A stretch of 64,000 nt of DNA from assembly GCF_001640805.2 (NCBI RefSeq), contig NW_026116441.1, forward strand, positions 18,842 through 82,841, given 5' to 3'. The notes beneath the pieces are model-generated. The model saw only the letters and a list, made by a program, of their open reading frames with translations, did no database searches and was not told the origin of the DNA. Shown piece by piece: positions 13,921 through 26,380 of this stretch. The stretch is from Lates calcarifer (Eukaryota > Chordata > Actinopteri > Centropomidae). The translations under genes were made by a program, and so were the position numbers. Position 1 is the stretch's first letter. Each line of letters opens with the position of its first letter.

Positions 13921-13960
13921 GTTTTGCTTTGAAAAAGTTGACACCACCATTTTGTTTCAT
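13921..13960 (+). repeat. Monomer with double deletion
   Basis: The unit reads GGTTTTGCTTTGAAAAAG, missing most of TTGGTGAATT and therefore the GAATTC site. Forty bases later it reads CATTTTGTTTCATCG, missing the junction and the GACAGGCGGCGGG block. The flanking monomers are ordinary. Confidence 0.85.
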
Positions 13961-16900
13961 CGTTTGGAGTGAAAAAAGGTCAAAATTTCAGGTCCACATT
14001 TTTCACCTCAAAGTCACTCAGGGGCGTGTCTTATGCCATTTGGAGTGGATTTGGACAGGTTTTTGGTGAATTCTTTGAAAAAGTTGACACCACCATTTTT
14101 GATGTTGACAGCGGCGGGGTCATCGTTTGGAGTGAAAAAAGGTCAAAATTTCAGGTCCACATTTTCACCTCAAAGTCACTCAGGGGCGTGTCTTATGCCA
14201 TTTGGAGTGGATTTGGACAGGTTTTTGGTGAATCTTTGAAAAAGTTGACACCACCATTTTCGACAGGCGGGTCATCGTTTGGAGTGAAAAAAGCAAAATT
14301 TCAGGTCCACATTTTTCACCTCAAAGTCACTCAGGGCGTGTCTTATGCCATTTGGAGTGGATTTGGACAGGTTTTTGGTGAATTCTTTGAAAAAGTTGAC
14401 ACCACCATTTTTGGTGACTACGACAGGCGGCGGGGTCATCGTTTGGAGTGAAAAAAGGTCAAAATTTCAGGTCCACATTTTTCACCTCAAAGTCACTCAG
14501 GGGCGTGTCTTATGCCATTTGGAGTGGATTTGGACAGGTTTTTGGTGAATTCTTTGAAAAAGTTGACACCACCATTTTTGATACGACAGGCGGCGGTCAT
14601 CGTTTGGAGTGAAAAAAGGTCAAAATTTCAGGTCCACATTTTTCACCTCAAAGTCACTCAGGGGTCTTATGCCATTTGGAGTGGATTTGGACAGGTTTTT
14701 GGTGAATTCTTTGAAAAAGTTGACACCACCATTTTTGATGTCGACAGGCGGCGGGTCATCGTTTGGAGTGAAAAAAGGTCAAAATTTCAGGTCCACATTT
14801 TTCACCTCAAAGTCACTCAGGGCGTGTCTTATGCCATTTGGAGTGGATTTGGACAGGTTTTTGGTGAATTCTTTGAAAAAGTTGACACCACCATTTTTGT
14901 GACTACGACAGGCGGCGGGTCATCGTTTGGAGTGAAAAAGGTCAAAATTTCAGGTCCACATTTTTCACCTCAAAGTCACTCAGGGGCGTGTCTTATGCCA
15001 TTTGGAGTGGATTTGGACAGGTTTTTGGTGAATTTTTGAAAAAGTTGACACCACCATTTTTGATACGACAGGCGGCGGGTCATCGTTTGGAGTGAAAAAA
15101 GGTCAAAATTTCAGGTCCACATTTTTCACCTCAAAGTCACTCAGGGGCGTGTCTTATGCCATTTGGAGTGGATTTGGACAGGTTTTTGAATTCTTTGAAA
15201 AAGTTGACACCACCATTTTTGATGTTGGCGACAGGCGGCGGGTCATCGTTTGGAGTGAAAAAAGGTCAAAATTTCAGGTCCACATTTTTCACCTCAAAGT
15301 CACTCAGGGGCGTGTCTTATGCCATTTGGAGTGGATTTGGACAGGTTTTTGGTGAATTCTTTGAAAAAGTTGACCACATTTTGATGTTGCGACAGGCGGC
15401 GGTCATCGTTTGGAGTGAAAAAAGGTCAAAATTTCAGGTCCACATTTTTCACCTCAAAGTCACTCAGGGGCGTGTCTTATGCCATTTGGAGTGGATTTGG
15501 ACAGGTTTTTGGTGAATTCTTTGAAAAAGTTGACACCACCATTTTGGTGACTACGACAGGCGCGGCGGGTCATCGTTTGGAGTGAAAAAAGGTCAAAATT
15601 TCAGGTCCACATTTTTCACCTCAAAGTCACTCAGGGGCGTGTCTTATGCCATTTGGAGTGGATTTGGACAGGTTTTTGGTGAATTCTTTGAAAAAGTTGA
15701 CACCACCATTTTTGTGACTACGACAGGCGGCGGGTCATCGTTTGGAGTGAAAAAAGGTCAAAATTTCAGGTCCACATTTTTCACCTCAAAGTCACTCAGG
15801 GCGTGTCTTATGCCATTTGGAGTGGATTTGGACAGGTTTTGGTGAATTCTTTGAAAAAGTTGACACCACCATTTTTGGTGACTACGACAGGCGGCGGGTC
15901 ATCGTTTGGAGTGAAAAAAGGTCAAAATTTCAGGTCCACATTTTTCACCTCAAAGTCACTCAGGGGCGTGTCTTATGCCATTTGGAGTGGATTTGGACAG
16001 GTTTTTGGTGAATTCTTTGAAAAAGTTGACACCACCATTTTTGGTGACTACGACAGGCGGCGGGTCATCGTTTGGAGTGAAAAAAGGTCAAAATTCAGGT
16101 CCACATTTTTCACCTCAAAGTCACTCAGGGGCGTGTCTTATGCCATTTGGAGTGGATTTGGACAGGTTTTTGGTGAATTCTTTGAAAAAGTTGACACCAC
16201 CATTTTTGGTGACTACGACAGGCGGCGGGTCATCGTTTGGAGTGAAAAAAGGTCAAAATTTCAGGTCCACATTTTTCACCTCAAAGTCACTCAGGGGCGT
16301 GTCTTATGCCATTTGGAGTGGATTTGGACAGGTTTTTGGTGAATTCTTTGAAAAAGTTGACACCACCATTTTTGGTGACTACGACAGGCGGCGGGTCATC
16401 GTTTGGAGTGAAAAAGGTCAAAATTTCAGGTCCACATTTTTCACCTCAAAGTCACTCAGGGCGTGTCTTATGCCATTTGGAGTGGATTTGGACAGTTTTT
16501 GGTGAATCTTTGAAAAAGTTGACACCACCATTTTTGTGACAGGCGGCGGGTCATCGTTTGGAGTGAAAAAGGTCAAAATTTCAGGTCACATTTTTCACCT
16601 CAAAGTCACTCAGGGGTGTCTTATGCCATTTGGAGTGGATTTGGACAGGTTTTTGGTGAATTCTTTGAAAAAGTTGACACCACCATTTTTGGCGACAGGC
16701 GGCGGGTCATCGTTTGGAGTGAAAAAGGTCAAAATTTCAGGTCCACATTTTTCACCTCAAAGTCACTCAGGGCGTGTCTTATGCCATTTGGAGTGGATTT
16801 GGACAGGTTTTTGGTGAATTCTTTGAAAAAGTTGACACCACCATTTTTGGTGACTACGACAGGCGGCGGGTCATCGTTTGGAGTGAAAAAAGGTCAAAAT

Positions 16901-17260
16901 TTCAGGTCCACATTTTTCACCTCAAAGTCACTCAGGGGCGTGTTTATGCCATTTGGAGTGGATTTGGACAGGTTTTGGTGAATTCTTTGAAAAAGTTGAC
17001 ACCACCATTTTTGGTGACTACGACAGGCGGCGGGTCATCGTTTGGAGTGAAAAAAGGTCAAAATTTCAGGTCCACATTTTTCACCTCAAAGTCACTCAGG
17101 GGCGTGTCTTATGCCATTTGGAGTGGATTTGGACAGGTTTTTGGTGAATTCTTTGAAAAAGTTGACACCACCATTTTTTGACTGCGACAGGCGGCGGTCA
17201 TCGTTTGGAGTGAAAAAAGGTCAAAATTTCAGGTCCACATTTTTCACCTCAAAGTCACTC

Positions 17261-20200
17261 AGGGGCATGTTTATGCCATTTGGAGTGGATTTGGACAGGT
17301 TTTTGGTGAATTCTTTGAAAAAGTTGACACCACCATTTTTGGTGGCGACAGGCGGCGGGTCATCGTTTGGAGTGAAAAAAGGTCAAAATTTCAGGCACAT
17401 TTTTCACCTCAAAGTCACAGGGGCGTGTCTTATGCCATTTGGAGTGGATTTGGACAGGTTTTTGGTGAATTCTTTGAAAAAGTTGACACCACCATTTTGG
17501 TGACGACAGGCGGCGGGTCATCGTTTGGAGTGAAAAAAGGTCAAAATTTCAGGTCCACATTTTTCACCTCAAAGTCACTCAGGGCGTGTCTTATGCCATT
17601 TGGAGTGGATTTGGACAGTTTTTTGGTGAATTCTTTGAAAAAGTTGACACCACCATTTTGAACAGGCGGCGGTCATCGTTTGGAGTGAAAAAAGGTCAAA
17701 ATTTCAGGTCCACATTTTTCACCTCAAAGTCACTCAGGGGCGTTTTATGCCATTTGGAGTGGATTTGGACAGGTTTTTTGAATTCTTGAAAAAGTTGACA
17801 CCACCATTTTTGTGACTACGACAGGCGGCGGTCATCGTTTGGAGTGAAAAAAGGTCAAAATTTCAGGTCCACATTTTTCACCTCAAAGTCACTCAGGGCG
17901 TCTTATGCCATTTGGAGTGGATTTGGACAGGTTTTTGGTGAATTCTTTGAAAAAGTTGACACCACCATTTTTGGTGACTACGACAGGCGGCGGGTCATCG
18001 TTTGGAGTGAAAAAAGGTCAAAATTTCAGGTCCACATTTTTCACCTCAAAGTCACTCAGGGGCGTGTTTATGCCATTTGGAGTGGATTTGGACAGGTTTT
18101 TGGTGAATTCTTTGAAAAAGTTGACACCACCATTTTTGGTGACTACGACAGGCGGCGGGTCATCGTTTGGAGTGAAAAAAAGGTCAAAATTTCAGGTCCA
18201 CATTTTTCACCTCAAAGTCACTCAGGGGCATGTTTATGCCATTTGGAGTGGATTTGGACAGGTTTTGGTGAATTCTTTGAAAAAGTTGACACCACCATTT
18301 TTGGTGCCGACAGGCGGCGGGTCATCGTTTGGAGTGAAAAAAGGTCAAAATTTCAGGTCACATTTTTCACCTCAAAGTCACTCAGGGGCGTGTCTTATGC
18401 CATTTGGAGTGGATTTGGACAGGTTTTTGGTGAATTCTTTGAAAAAGTTGACACCACCATTTTTGGTGCGACAGGCGGCGGGTCATCGTTTGGAGTGAAA
18501 AAAGGTCAAAATTTCAGGTCCACATTTTTCACCTCAAAGTCACTCAGGGGCGTGTCTTATGCCATTTGGAGTGGATTTGGACAGGTTTTTGGTGAATTCT
18601 TTGAAAAAGTTGACACCACCATTTTTTGCGACAGGCGGCGGGTCATCGTTTGGAGTGAAAAAAGGTCAAAATTTCAGGTCCACATTTTTCACCTCAAAGT
18701 CACTCAGGGGCATGTTTATGCCATTTGGAGTGGATTTGGACAGGTTTTTGGTGAATTCTTTGAAAAAGTTGACACCACCATTTTTGTGTGGCGACAGGCG
18801 GTCATCGTTTGGAGTGAAAAAAGGTCAAAATTTCAGGTCCACATTTTTCACCTCAAAGTCACTCAGGGCGTGTCTTATGCCATTTGGAGTGGATTTGGAC
18901 AGGTTTTGGTGAATTTTGAAAAAGTTGACACCACCATTTTTGACGACAGGCGGCGGGTCATCGTTTGGAGTGAAAAAAGGTCAAAATTTCAGGTCCACAT
19001 TTTTCACCTCAAAGTCACTCAGGGGCGTGTCTTATGCCATTTGGAGTGGATTTGGACAGGTTTTTGGGTTCTTTGAAAAGTTGACACCACCATTTTTGAT
19101 GTTGGCGACAGTCATCGTTTGGAGTGAAAAAAGGTCAAAATTTCAGGTCCACATTTTTCACCTCAAAGTCACTCAGGGGCTTATGCCATTTGGAGTGGAT
19201 TTGGACAGGTTTTTGGTGAATTCTTTGAAAAAGTTGACACCACCATTTTTGTGTTGGCGACAGGCGGCGGGTCATCGTTTGGAGTGAAAAAAGGTCAAAA
19301 TTTCAGGTCCACATTTTTCACCTCAAAGTCACTCAGGGGCGTGTCTTATGCCATTTGGAGTGGATTTGGACAGGTTTTTGGTGAATTCTTTGAAAAAGTT
19401 GACACCACCATTTTTGTGCGACAGGCGGCGGGTCATCGTTTGGAGTGAAAAAAGGTCAAAATTTCAGGTCCACATTTTTCACCTCAAAGTCACTCAGGGG
19501 CATGTTTATGCCATTTGGAGTGGATTTGGACAGGTTTTTGGTGAATTCTTTGAAAAAGTTGACACCACCATTTTTGGTGACTACGACAGGCGGCGGGTCA
19601 TCGTTTGGAGTGAAAAAGGTCAAAATTTCAGGTCCACATTTTTCACCTCAAAGTCACTCAGGGGCGTGTCTTATGCCATTTGGAGTGGATTTGGACAGGT
19701 TTTTGGTGAATTCTTTGAAAAAGTTGACACCACCATTTTTGTGTTGCGACAGGCGGCGGGTCATCGTTTGGAGTGAAAAAAGGTCAAAATTTCAGGTCCA
19801 CATTTTTCACCTCAAAGTCACTCAGGGGCTGTCTTATGCCATTTGGAGTGGATTTGGACAGGTTTTGGTGAATTCTTTGAAAAAGTTGACACCACCATTT
19901 TTGGTGACTGGGTCATCGTTTGGAGTGAAAAAAGGTCAAAATTTCAGGTCCACATTTTTCACCTCAAAGTCACTCAGGGGCATGTTATGCCATTTGGAGT
20001 GGATTTGGACAGGTTTTTGTGAATTCTTTGAAAAAGTTGACACCACCATTTTGGTGACCGACAGGCGGCGGGTCATCGTTTGGAGTGAAAAAAGGTCAAA
20101 ATTTCAGGTCCACATTTTTCACCTCAAAGTCACTCAGGGGCGTGTCTTATGCCATTTGGAGTGGATTTGGACATTTTGGTGAATTCTTTGAAAAAGTTGA

Positions 20201-23050
20201 CACCACCATTTTGACGACAGGCGGCGGTCATCGTTTGGAGTGAAAAAAGGTCAAAATTTCAGGTCCATTTTTCACCTCAAAGTCACTCAGGGGCGTGTCT
20301 TATGCCATTTGGAGTGGATTTGGACAGGTTTTTGGTGAATTCTTTGAAAAAGTTGACACCACCATTTTTTGATGTTGGCGACAGGCGGCGGGTCATCGTT
20401 TGGAGTGAAAAAAGGTCAAAATTTCAGGTCCACATTTTTCACCTCAAAGTCACTCAGGGGCATGTCTTATGCCATTTGGAGTGGATTTGGACAGGTTTTT
20501 GGGTGAATTTGAAAAAGTTGACACCACCATTTTTTGTGAGCGGCGGTCATCGTTTGGAGTGAAAAAAGGTCAAAATTTCAGGTCCACATTTTTCACCTCA
20601 AAGTCACTCAGGGCGTGTCTTATGCCATTTGGAGTGGATTTGGACAGGTTTTTGGTGAATTCTTTGAAAAAGTTGACACCACCATTTTTGGTGACTACGA
20701 CAGGCGGCGGGTCATCGTTTGGAGTGAAAAAAGGTCAAAATTTCAGGTCCACATTTTTCACCTCAAAGTCACTCAGGGGCGTCTTATGCCATTTGGAGTG
20801 GATTTGGACAGGTTTTTGGTGAATTCTTTGAAAAGTTGACACCACCATTTTTGTGGCGACAGGCGGCGGGTCATCGTTTGGAGTGAAAAAAGGTCAAAAT
20901 TTCAGGTCCACATTTTTCACCTCAAAGTCACTCAGGGGCGTGTCTTATGCCATTTGGAGTGGATTTGGACAGGTTTTTGGTGAATTCTTTGAAAAAGTTG
21001 ACACCACCATTTTTGGTGACTACGACAGGCGGCGGGTCATCGTTTGGAGTGAAAAAAGGTCAAAATTTCAGGTCCACATTTTTCACCTCAAAGTCACTCA
21101 GGGGCATGTTTATGCCATTTGGAGTGGATTTGGACAGGTTTTTGGTGAATTCTTTGAAAAAGTTGACACCATTTTTGGTGACTACGACAGGCGGCGGGTC
21201 ATCGTTTGGAGTGAAAAAAGGTCAAAATTTCAGGTCCACATTTTTCACCTCAAAGTCACTCAGGGGCGTGTCTTATGCCATTTGGAGTGGATTTGGACAG
21301 GTTTTTGGTGAATTTTTGAAAAAGTTGACACCACCATTTTTGGTGACTGTCATCGTTTGGAGTGAAAAAAGGTCAAATTTCAGGTCCACATTTTTCACCT
21401 CAAAGTCACTCAGGGCTATGCCATTTGGAGTGGATTTGGACAGGTTTTTGGTGAATTCTTTGAAAAAGTTGACACCACCATTTTTTGTGGCGACAGGCGG
21501 CGGTCATCGTTTGGAGTGAAAAAAGGTCAAAATTTCAGGTCCACATTTTTCACCTCAAAGTCACTCAGGGGCGTGTCTTATGCCATTTGGAGTGGATTTG
21601 GACAGGTTTTTGGTGAATTCTTTGAAAAAGTTGACACCACCATTTTTGGTGACTACGACAGGCGGCGGGTCATCGTTTGGAGTGAAAAAAGGTCAAAATT
21701 TCAGGTCCACATTTTTCACCTCAAAGTCACTCAGGGCGTGTCTTATGCCATTTGGAGTGGATTTGGACAGGTTTTTGGTGAATTCTTTGAAAAAGTTGAC
21801 ACCACCATTTTTGAGACAGGCGGCGGGTCATCGTTTGGAGTGAAAAAAGGTCAAAATTTCAGGTCCACATTTTTCACCTCAAAGTCACTCAGGGGCGTGT
21901 CTTATGCCATTTGGAGTGGATTTGGACAGGTTTTTGGTGAATTCTTTGAAAAAGTTGACACCACCATTTTTGTGTTGCGACAGGCGGCGGGTCATCGTTT
22001 GGAGTGAAAAAAGGTCAAAATTTCAGGTCCACATTTTTCACCTCAAAGTCACTCAGGGGCGTGTCTTTATGCCATTTGGAGTGGATTTGGACAGGTTTTT
22101 GGTGAATTCTTTGAAAAAGTTGACACCACCATTTTTTGTGACTACGACAGCGGCGGGTCATCGTTTGGAGTGAAAAAAGGTCAAAATTTCAGGTCCACAT
22201 TTTTCACCTCAAAGTCACTCAGGGGCATGTTTATGCCATTTGGAGTGGATTTGGACAGGTTTTTGGTGAATTCTTTGAAAAAGTTGACACCACCATTTTT
22301 TTGGTGCGACAGGCGGCGGTCATCGTTTGGAGTGAAAAAAGGTCAAAATTTCAGGTCACATTTTTCACCTCAAAGTCACTCAGGGGCGTGTTATGCCATT
22401 TGGAGTGGATTTGGACAGGTTTTTGGGTGAATTCTTTGAAAAAGTTGACACCACCATTTTTGGTGCGACAGGCGGCGGTCATCGTTTGGAGTGAAAAAAG
22501 GTCAAAATTTCAGGTCCACATTTTTCACCTCAAAGTCACTCAGGGGCATGTCTTATGCCATTTGGAGTGGATTTGGACAGGTTTTTGGTGAATTCTTTGA
22601 AAAGTTGACACCACCATTTTTGTGACTACGACAGGCGGCGGGTCATCGTTTGGAGTGAAAAAAGGTCAAAATTTCAGTCCACATTTTTCACCTCAAAGTC
22701 ACTCAGGGCGTGTCTTATGCCATTTGGAGTGGATTTGGACAGGTTTTTGGTGAATTCTTTGAAAAAGTTGACACCACCATTTTTGGTGACTACGACAGGC
22801 GGCGGGTCATCGTTTGGAGTGAAAAAAGGTCAAAATTTCAGGTCCACATTTTTCACCTCAAAGTCACTCAGGGCGTGTCTTATGCCATTTGGAGTGGATT
22901 TGGACAGGTTTTTGGTGAATTCTTTGAAAAAGTTGACACCACCATTTTTGGTGTTGGCGACAGGCGGCGGGTCATCGTTTGGAGTGAAAAAAGGTCAAAA
23001 TTTCAGGTCCACATTTTTCACCTCAAAGTCACTCAGGGGCATGTTATGCC
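17261..23050 (+). repeat. Array domain 2: CATG-variant, B-poor, short-unit domain
   Basis: Ten of about sixteen copies in the window with GGGGCATG instead of GGGGCGTG lie here, near 17265, 18229, 18711, 19501, 19981, 20461, 21105, 22225, 22546 and 23039. Several also read CATGTTT for CGTGTCTT. Type B junctions are nearly absent (19098 and 20371 only). Mean unit length is 160.4 bp over 37 intervals, shorter than in the other three segments measured. Many other units here are missing bases at exactly these columns (GGGGTGTC, GGGCTATGCC, GGGGCTGTC). The domain may be a separate sublineage of the satellite, a poorly resolved consensus, or both. Confidence 0.75.
19060..19116 (+). repeat. Monomer with deleted GAATTC segment and CpG block
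   Basis: TTTTTGGGTTCTTTGAAAAG replaces the usual TTTTTGGTGAATTC-containing segment, and a type B junction then runs GATGTTGGCGACAGTCATCG, lacking GCGGCGGG. Spacing to the next TTATGCC is about 150 bp. The unit lies in the short-unit domain at 17-23 kb. Confidence 0.8.
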
Positions 23051-25366
23051 ATTTGGAGTGGATTTGGACAGGTTTTTGGTGAATTCTTTGAAAAAGTTGA
23101 CACCACCATTTTTGGTGACTACGACAGGCGGCGGGTCATCGTTTGGAGTGAAAAAAGGTCAAAATTTCAGGTCCACATTTTTCACCTCAAAGTCACTCAG
23201 GGGCTGCCATTTGGAGTGGATTTGGACAGGTTTTGGTGAATTCTTTGAAAAAGTTGACACCACCATTTTTGGTGACTGCGACAGGCGGCGGGTCATCGTT
23301 TGGAGTGAAAAAAGGTCAAAATTTCAGGTCCACATTTTTCACCTCAAAGTCACTCAGGGGCGTTTTATGCCATTTGGAGTGGATTTGGACAGGTTTTTGG
23401 TGAATTCTTTGAAAAAGTTGACACCACCATTTTTTGACTACGACAGGCGGCGGGTCATCGTTTGGAGTGAAAAAAGGTCAAAATTTCAGGTCCACATTTT
23501 TCACCTCAAAGTCACTCAGGGGCGTTCTTATGCCATTTGGAGTGGATTTGGACAGGTTTTTGGTGAATTCTTTGAAAAAGTTGACACCACCATTTTTGAA
23601 CAGGCGGCGGGTCATCGTTTGGAGTGAAAAAAAGGTCAAAATTTCAGGTCCACATTTTTCACCTCAAAGTCACTCAGGGGTGTCTTATGCCATTTGGAGT
23701 GGATTTGGACAGGTTTTTGGTGAATTCTTTGAAAAAGTTGACACCACCATTTTTTGGCGACAGGCGGCGGGTCATCGTTTGGAGTGAAAAAAGGTCAAAA
23801 TTTCAGGTCCACATTTTTCACCTCAAAGTCACTCAGGGGCGTGTCTTATGCCATTTGGAGTGGATTTGGACAGGTTTTGGTGAATTCTTTGAAAAAGTTG
23901 ACACCACCATTTTTGATGTTGCGACAGGCGCGGTCATCGTTTGGAGTGAAAAAAGGTCAAAATTTCAGGTCCACATTTTTCACCTCAAAGTCACTCAGGG
24001 GCGTGTCTTATGCCATTTGGAGTGGATTTGGACAGGTTTTGGTGAATTCTTTGAAAAAGTTGACACCACCATTTTTGATGTTGGCGACAGGCGGCGGGTC
24101 ATCGTTTGGAGTGAAAAAAGGTCAAAATTTCAGGTCCACATTTTTCACCTCAAAGTCACTCAGGGCGTGTCTTATGCCATTTGGAGTGGATTTGGACAGG
24201 TTTTTGGTGAATTTTTGAAAAAGTTGACACCACCATTTTTGATGTGGCGACAGGCGGCGGGTCATCGTTTGGAGTGAAAAAAGGTCAAAATTTCAGGTCC
24301 ACATTTTTCACCTCAAAGTCACTCAGGGGCGTGTCTTATGCCATTTGGAGTGGATTTGGACAGGTTTTGGTGAATTCTTTGAAAAAGTTGACACCACCAT
24401 TTTTTGACTACGACAGGGCGGGTCATCGTTTGGAGTGAAAAAAGGTCAAAATTTCAGGTCCACATTTTTCACCTCAAAGTCACTCAGGGGGTGTCTTATG
24501 CCATTTGGAGTGGATTTGGACAGGTTTTTGGTGAATTCTTTGAAAAAGTTGACACCACCATTTTTGATGTTGGCGACAGGCGGCGGGTCATCGTTTGGAG
24601 TGAAAAAAGGTCAAAATTTCAGGTCCACATTTTTCACCTCAAAGTCACTCAGGGGCGTGTCTTATGCCATTTGGAGTGGATTTGGACAGGTTTTTGGTGA
24701 ATTCTTTGAAAAAGTTGACACCACCATTTTTGATGTTGGCGACAGGCGGCGGGTCATCGTTTGGAGTGAAAAAAAGGTCAAAATTTCAGGTCCACATTTT
24801 TCACCTCAAAGTCACTCAGGGGCGTGTTATGCCATTTGGAGTGGATTTGGACAGGTTTTTGGTGAATTTTGAAAAAGTTGACACCACCATTTTTGGTGAC
24901 TGGTCATCGTTTGGAGTGAAAAAAGGTCAAAATTTCAGGTCCACATTTTTCACCTCAAAGTCACTCAGGGGCCTTATGCCATTTGGAGTGGATTTGGACA
25001 GGTTTTTGGTGAATTCTTTGAAAAAGTTGACACCACCATTTTTGGTGACTACGACAGGCGGCGGGTCATCGTTTGAGTGAAAAAAGGTCAAAATTTCAGG
25101 TCCACATTTTTCACCTCAAAGTCACTCAGGGGTGTCTTATGCCATTTGGAGTGGATTTGGACAGGTTTTTGGTGAATTCTTTGAAAAAGTTGACACCACC
25201 ATTTTTGAGCGACAGGCGGCGGTCATCGTTTGGAGTGAAAAAAGGTCAAAATTTCAGGTCCACATTTTTCACCTCAAAGTCACTCAGGGGCGTGTCTTAT
25301 GCCATTTGGAGTGGATTTGGACAGGTTTTTGGTGAATTCTTTGAAAAAGTTGACACCACCATTTTT

Positions 25367-25385
25367 GATGTGACTACGACAGCGG
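25367..25385 (+). repeat. Hybrid junction: B start joined to A end
   Basis: The junction reads GATGTGACTACGACAGCGG. GATG is the start of the type B junction and TGACTACGAC is the end of type A, giving a junction longer at this point than either parent form. This is expected of either a recombinant or a consensus that kept bases from both types. Confidence 0.75.
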
Positions 25386-26370
25386 TCATCGTTTGGAGTG
25401 AAAAAAGGTCAAAATTTCAGGTCCACATTTTTCACCTCAAAGTCACTCAGGGGTTGTTATGCCATTTGGAGTGGATTTGGACAGGTTTTTGGTGAATTCT
25501 TTGAAAAAGTTGACACCACCATTTTTGGTGACGACAGGCGGCGGTCATCGTTTGGAGTGAAAAAAGGTCAAAATTTCAGGTCCACATTTTTCACCTCAAA
25601 GTCACTCAGGGCGTGTCTTATGCCATTTGGAGTGGATTTGGACAGGTTTTTTGGTGAATTCTTTGAAAAAGTTGACACCACCATTTTTTACGACAGGCGG
25701 CGGGTCATCGTTTGGAGTGAAAAAAGGTCAAAATTTCAGGTCCACATTTTTCACCTCAAAGTCACTCAGGGGCGTGTCTTATGCCATTTGGAGTGGATTT
25801 GGACAGGTTTTTGGTGAATTCTTTGAAAAGTTGACACCACCATTTTTGTTGGCGACAGGCGGCGGGTCATCGTTTGGAGTGAAAAAAGGTCAAAATTTCA
25901 GGTCCACATTTTTCACCTCAAAGTCACTCAGGGGTGTCTTATGCCATTTGGAGTGGATTTGGACAGGTTTTTGGTGAATTCTTTGAAAAAGTTGACACAC
26001 CATTTTTGGTGACTACGACAGGCGGCGGGTCATCGTTTGGAGTGAAAAAAGGTCAAAATTTCAGGTCCACATTTTTCACCTCAAAGTCACTCAGGGGCAT
26101 GTTATGCCATTTGGAGTGGATTTGGACAGGTTTTTGTGAATTCTTTGAAAAAGTTGACACCACCATTTTTGGTGACTACGACAGGCGGCGGGTCATCGTT
26201 TGGAGTGAAAAAAGGTCAAAATTTCAGGTCCACATTTTTCACCTCAAAGTCACTCAGGGGCGTGTCTTATGCCATTTGGAGTGGATTTGGACAGGTTTTT
26301 GGTGAATTCTTTGAAAAAGTTGACACCACCATTTTTGTTGGCGACAGGCGGCGGGTCATCGTTTGGAGTG

Positions 26371-26380
26371 AAAAAAAAAA
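26371..26380 (+). repeat. A10 tract formed by loss of GGTC
   Basis: The usual GTGAAAAAAGGTCAAAATTTC reads GTG followed by ten A and TTTC. The A6 and A4 tracts are fused and GGTC is missing. It is unique in the window. Confidence 0.85.

Larger units (their letters stand above)
20..17260 (+). repeat. Array domain 1: mixed type A with scattered type B
   Basis: Most units carry the type A junction or a shortened form of it, and type B copies are interspersed (for example at 157, 970, 1629, 2289, 2945, 4068, 5499, 10860, 11025, 11519, 13478). Shortened junctions such as GGTGACGAC, GTGAGAC, GAACGAC and TGCGAC are frequent, especially at 3.1-5.4 kb and 13.9-14.3 kb. The majority CGTGTC form is found almost throughout at positions 63-68 of the unit. 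The boundary with the next domain is drawn at the first CATG variant and is approximate. Confidence 0.7.
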
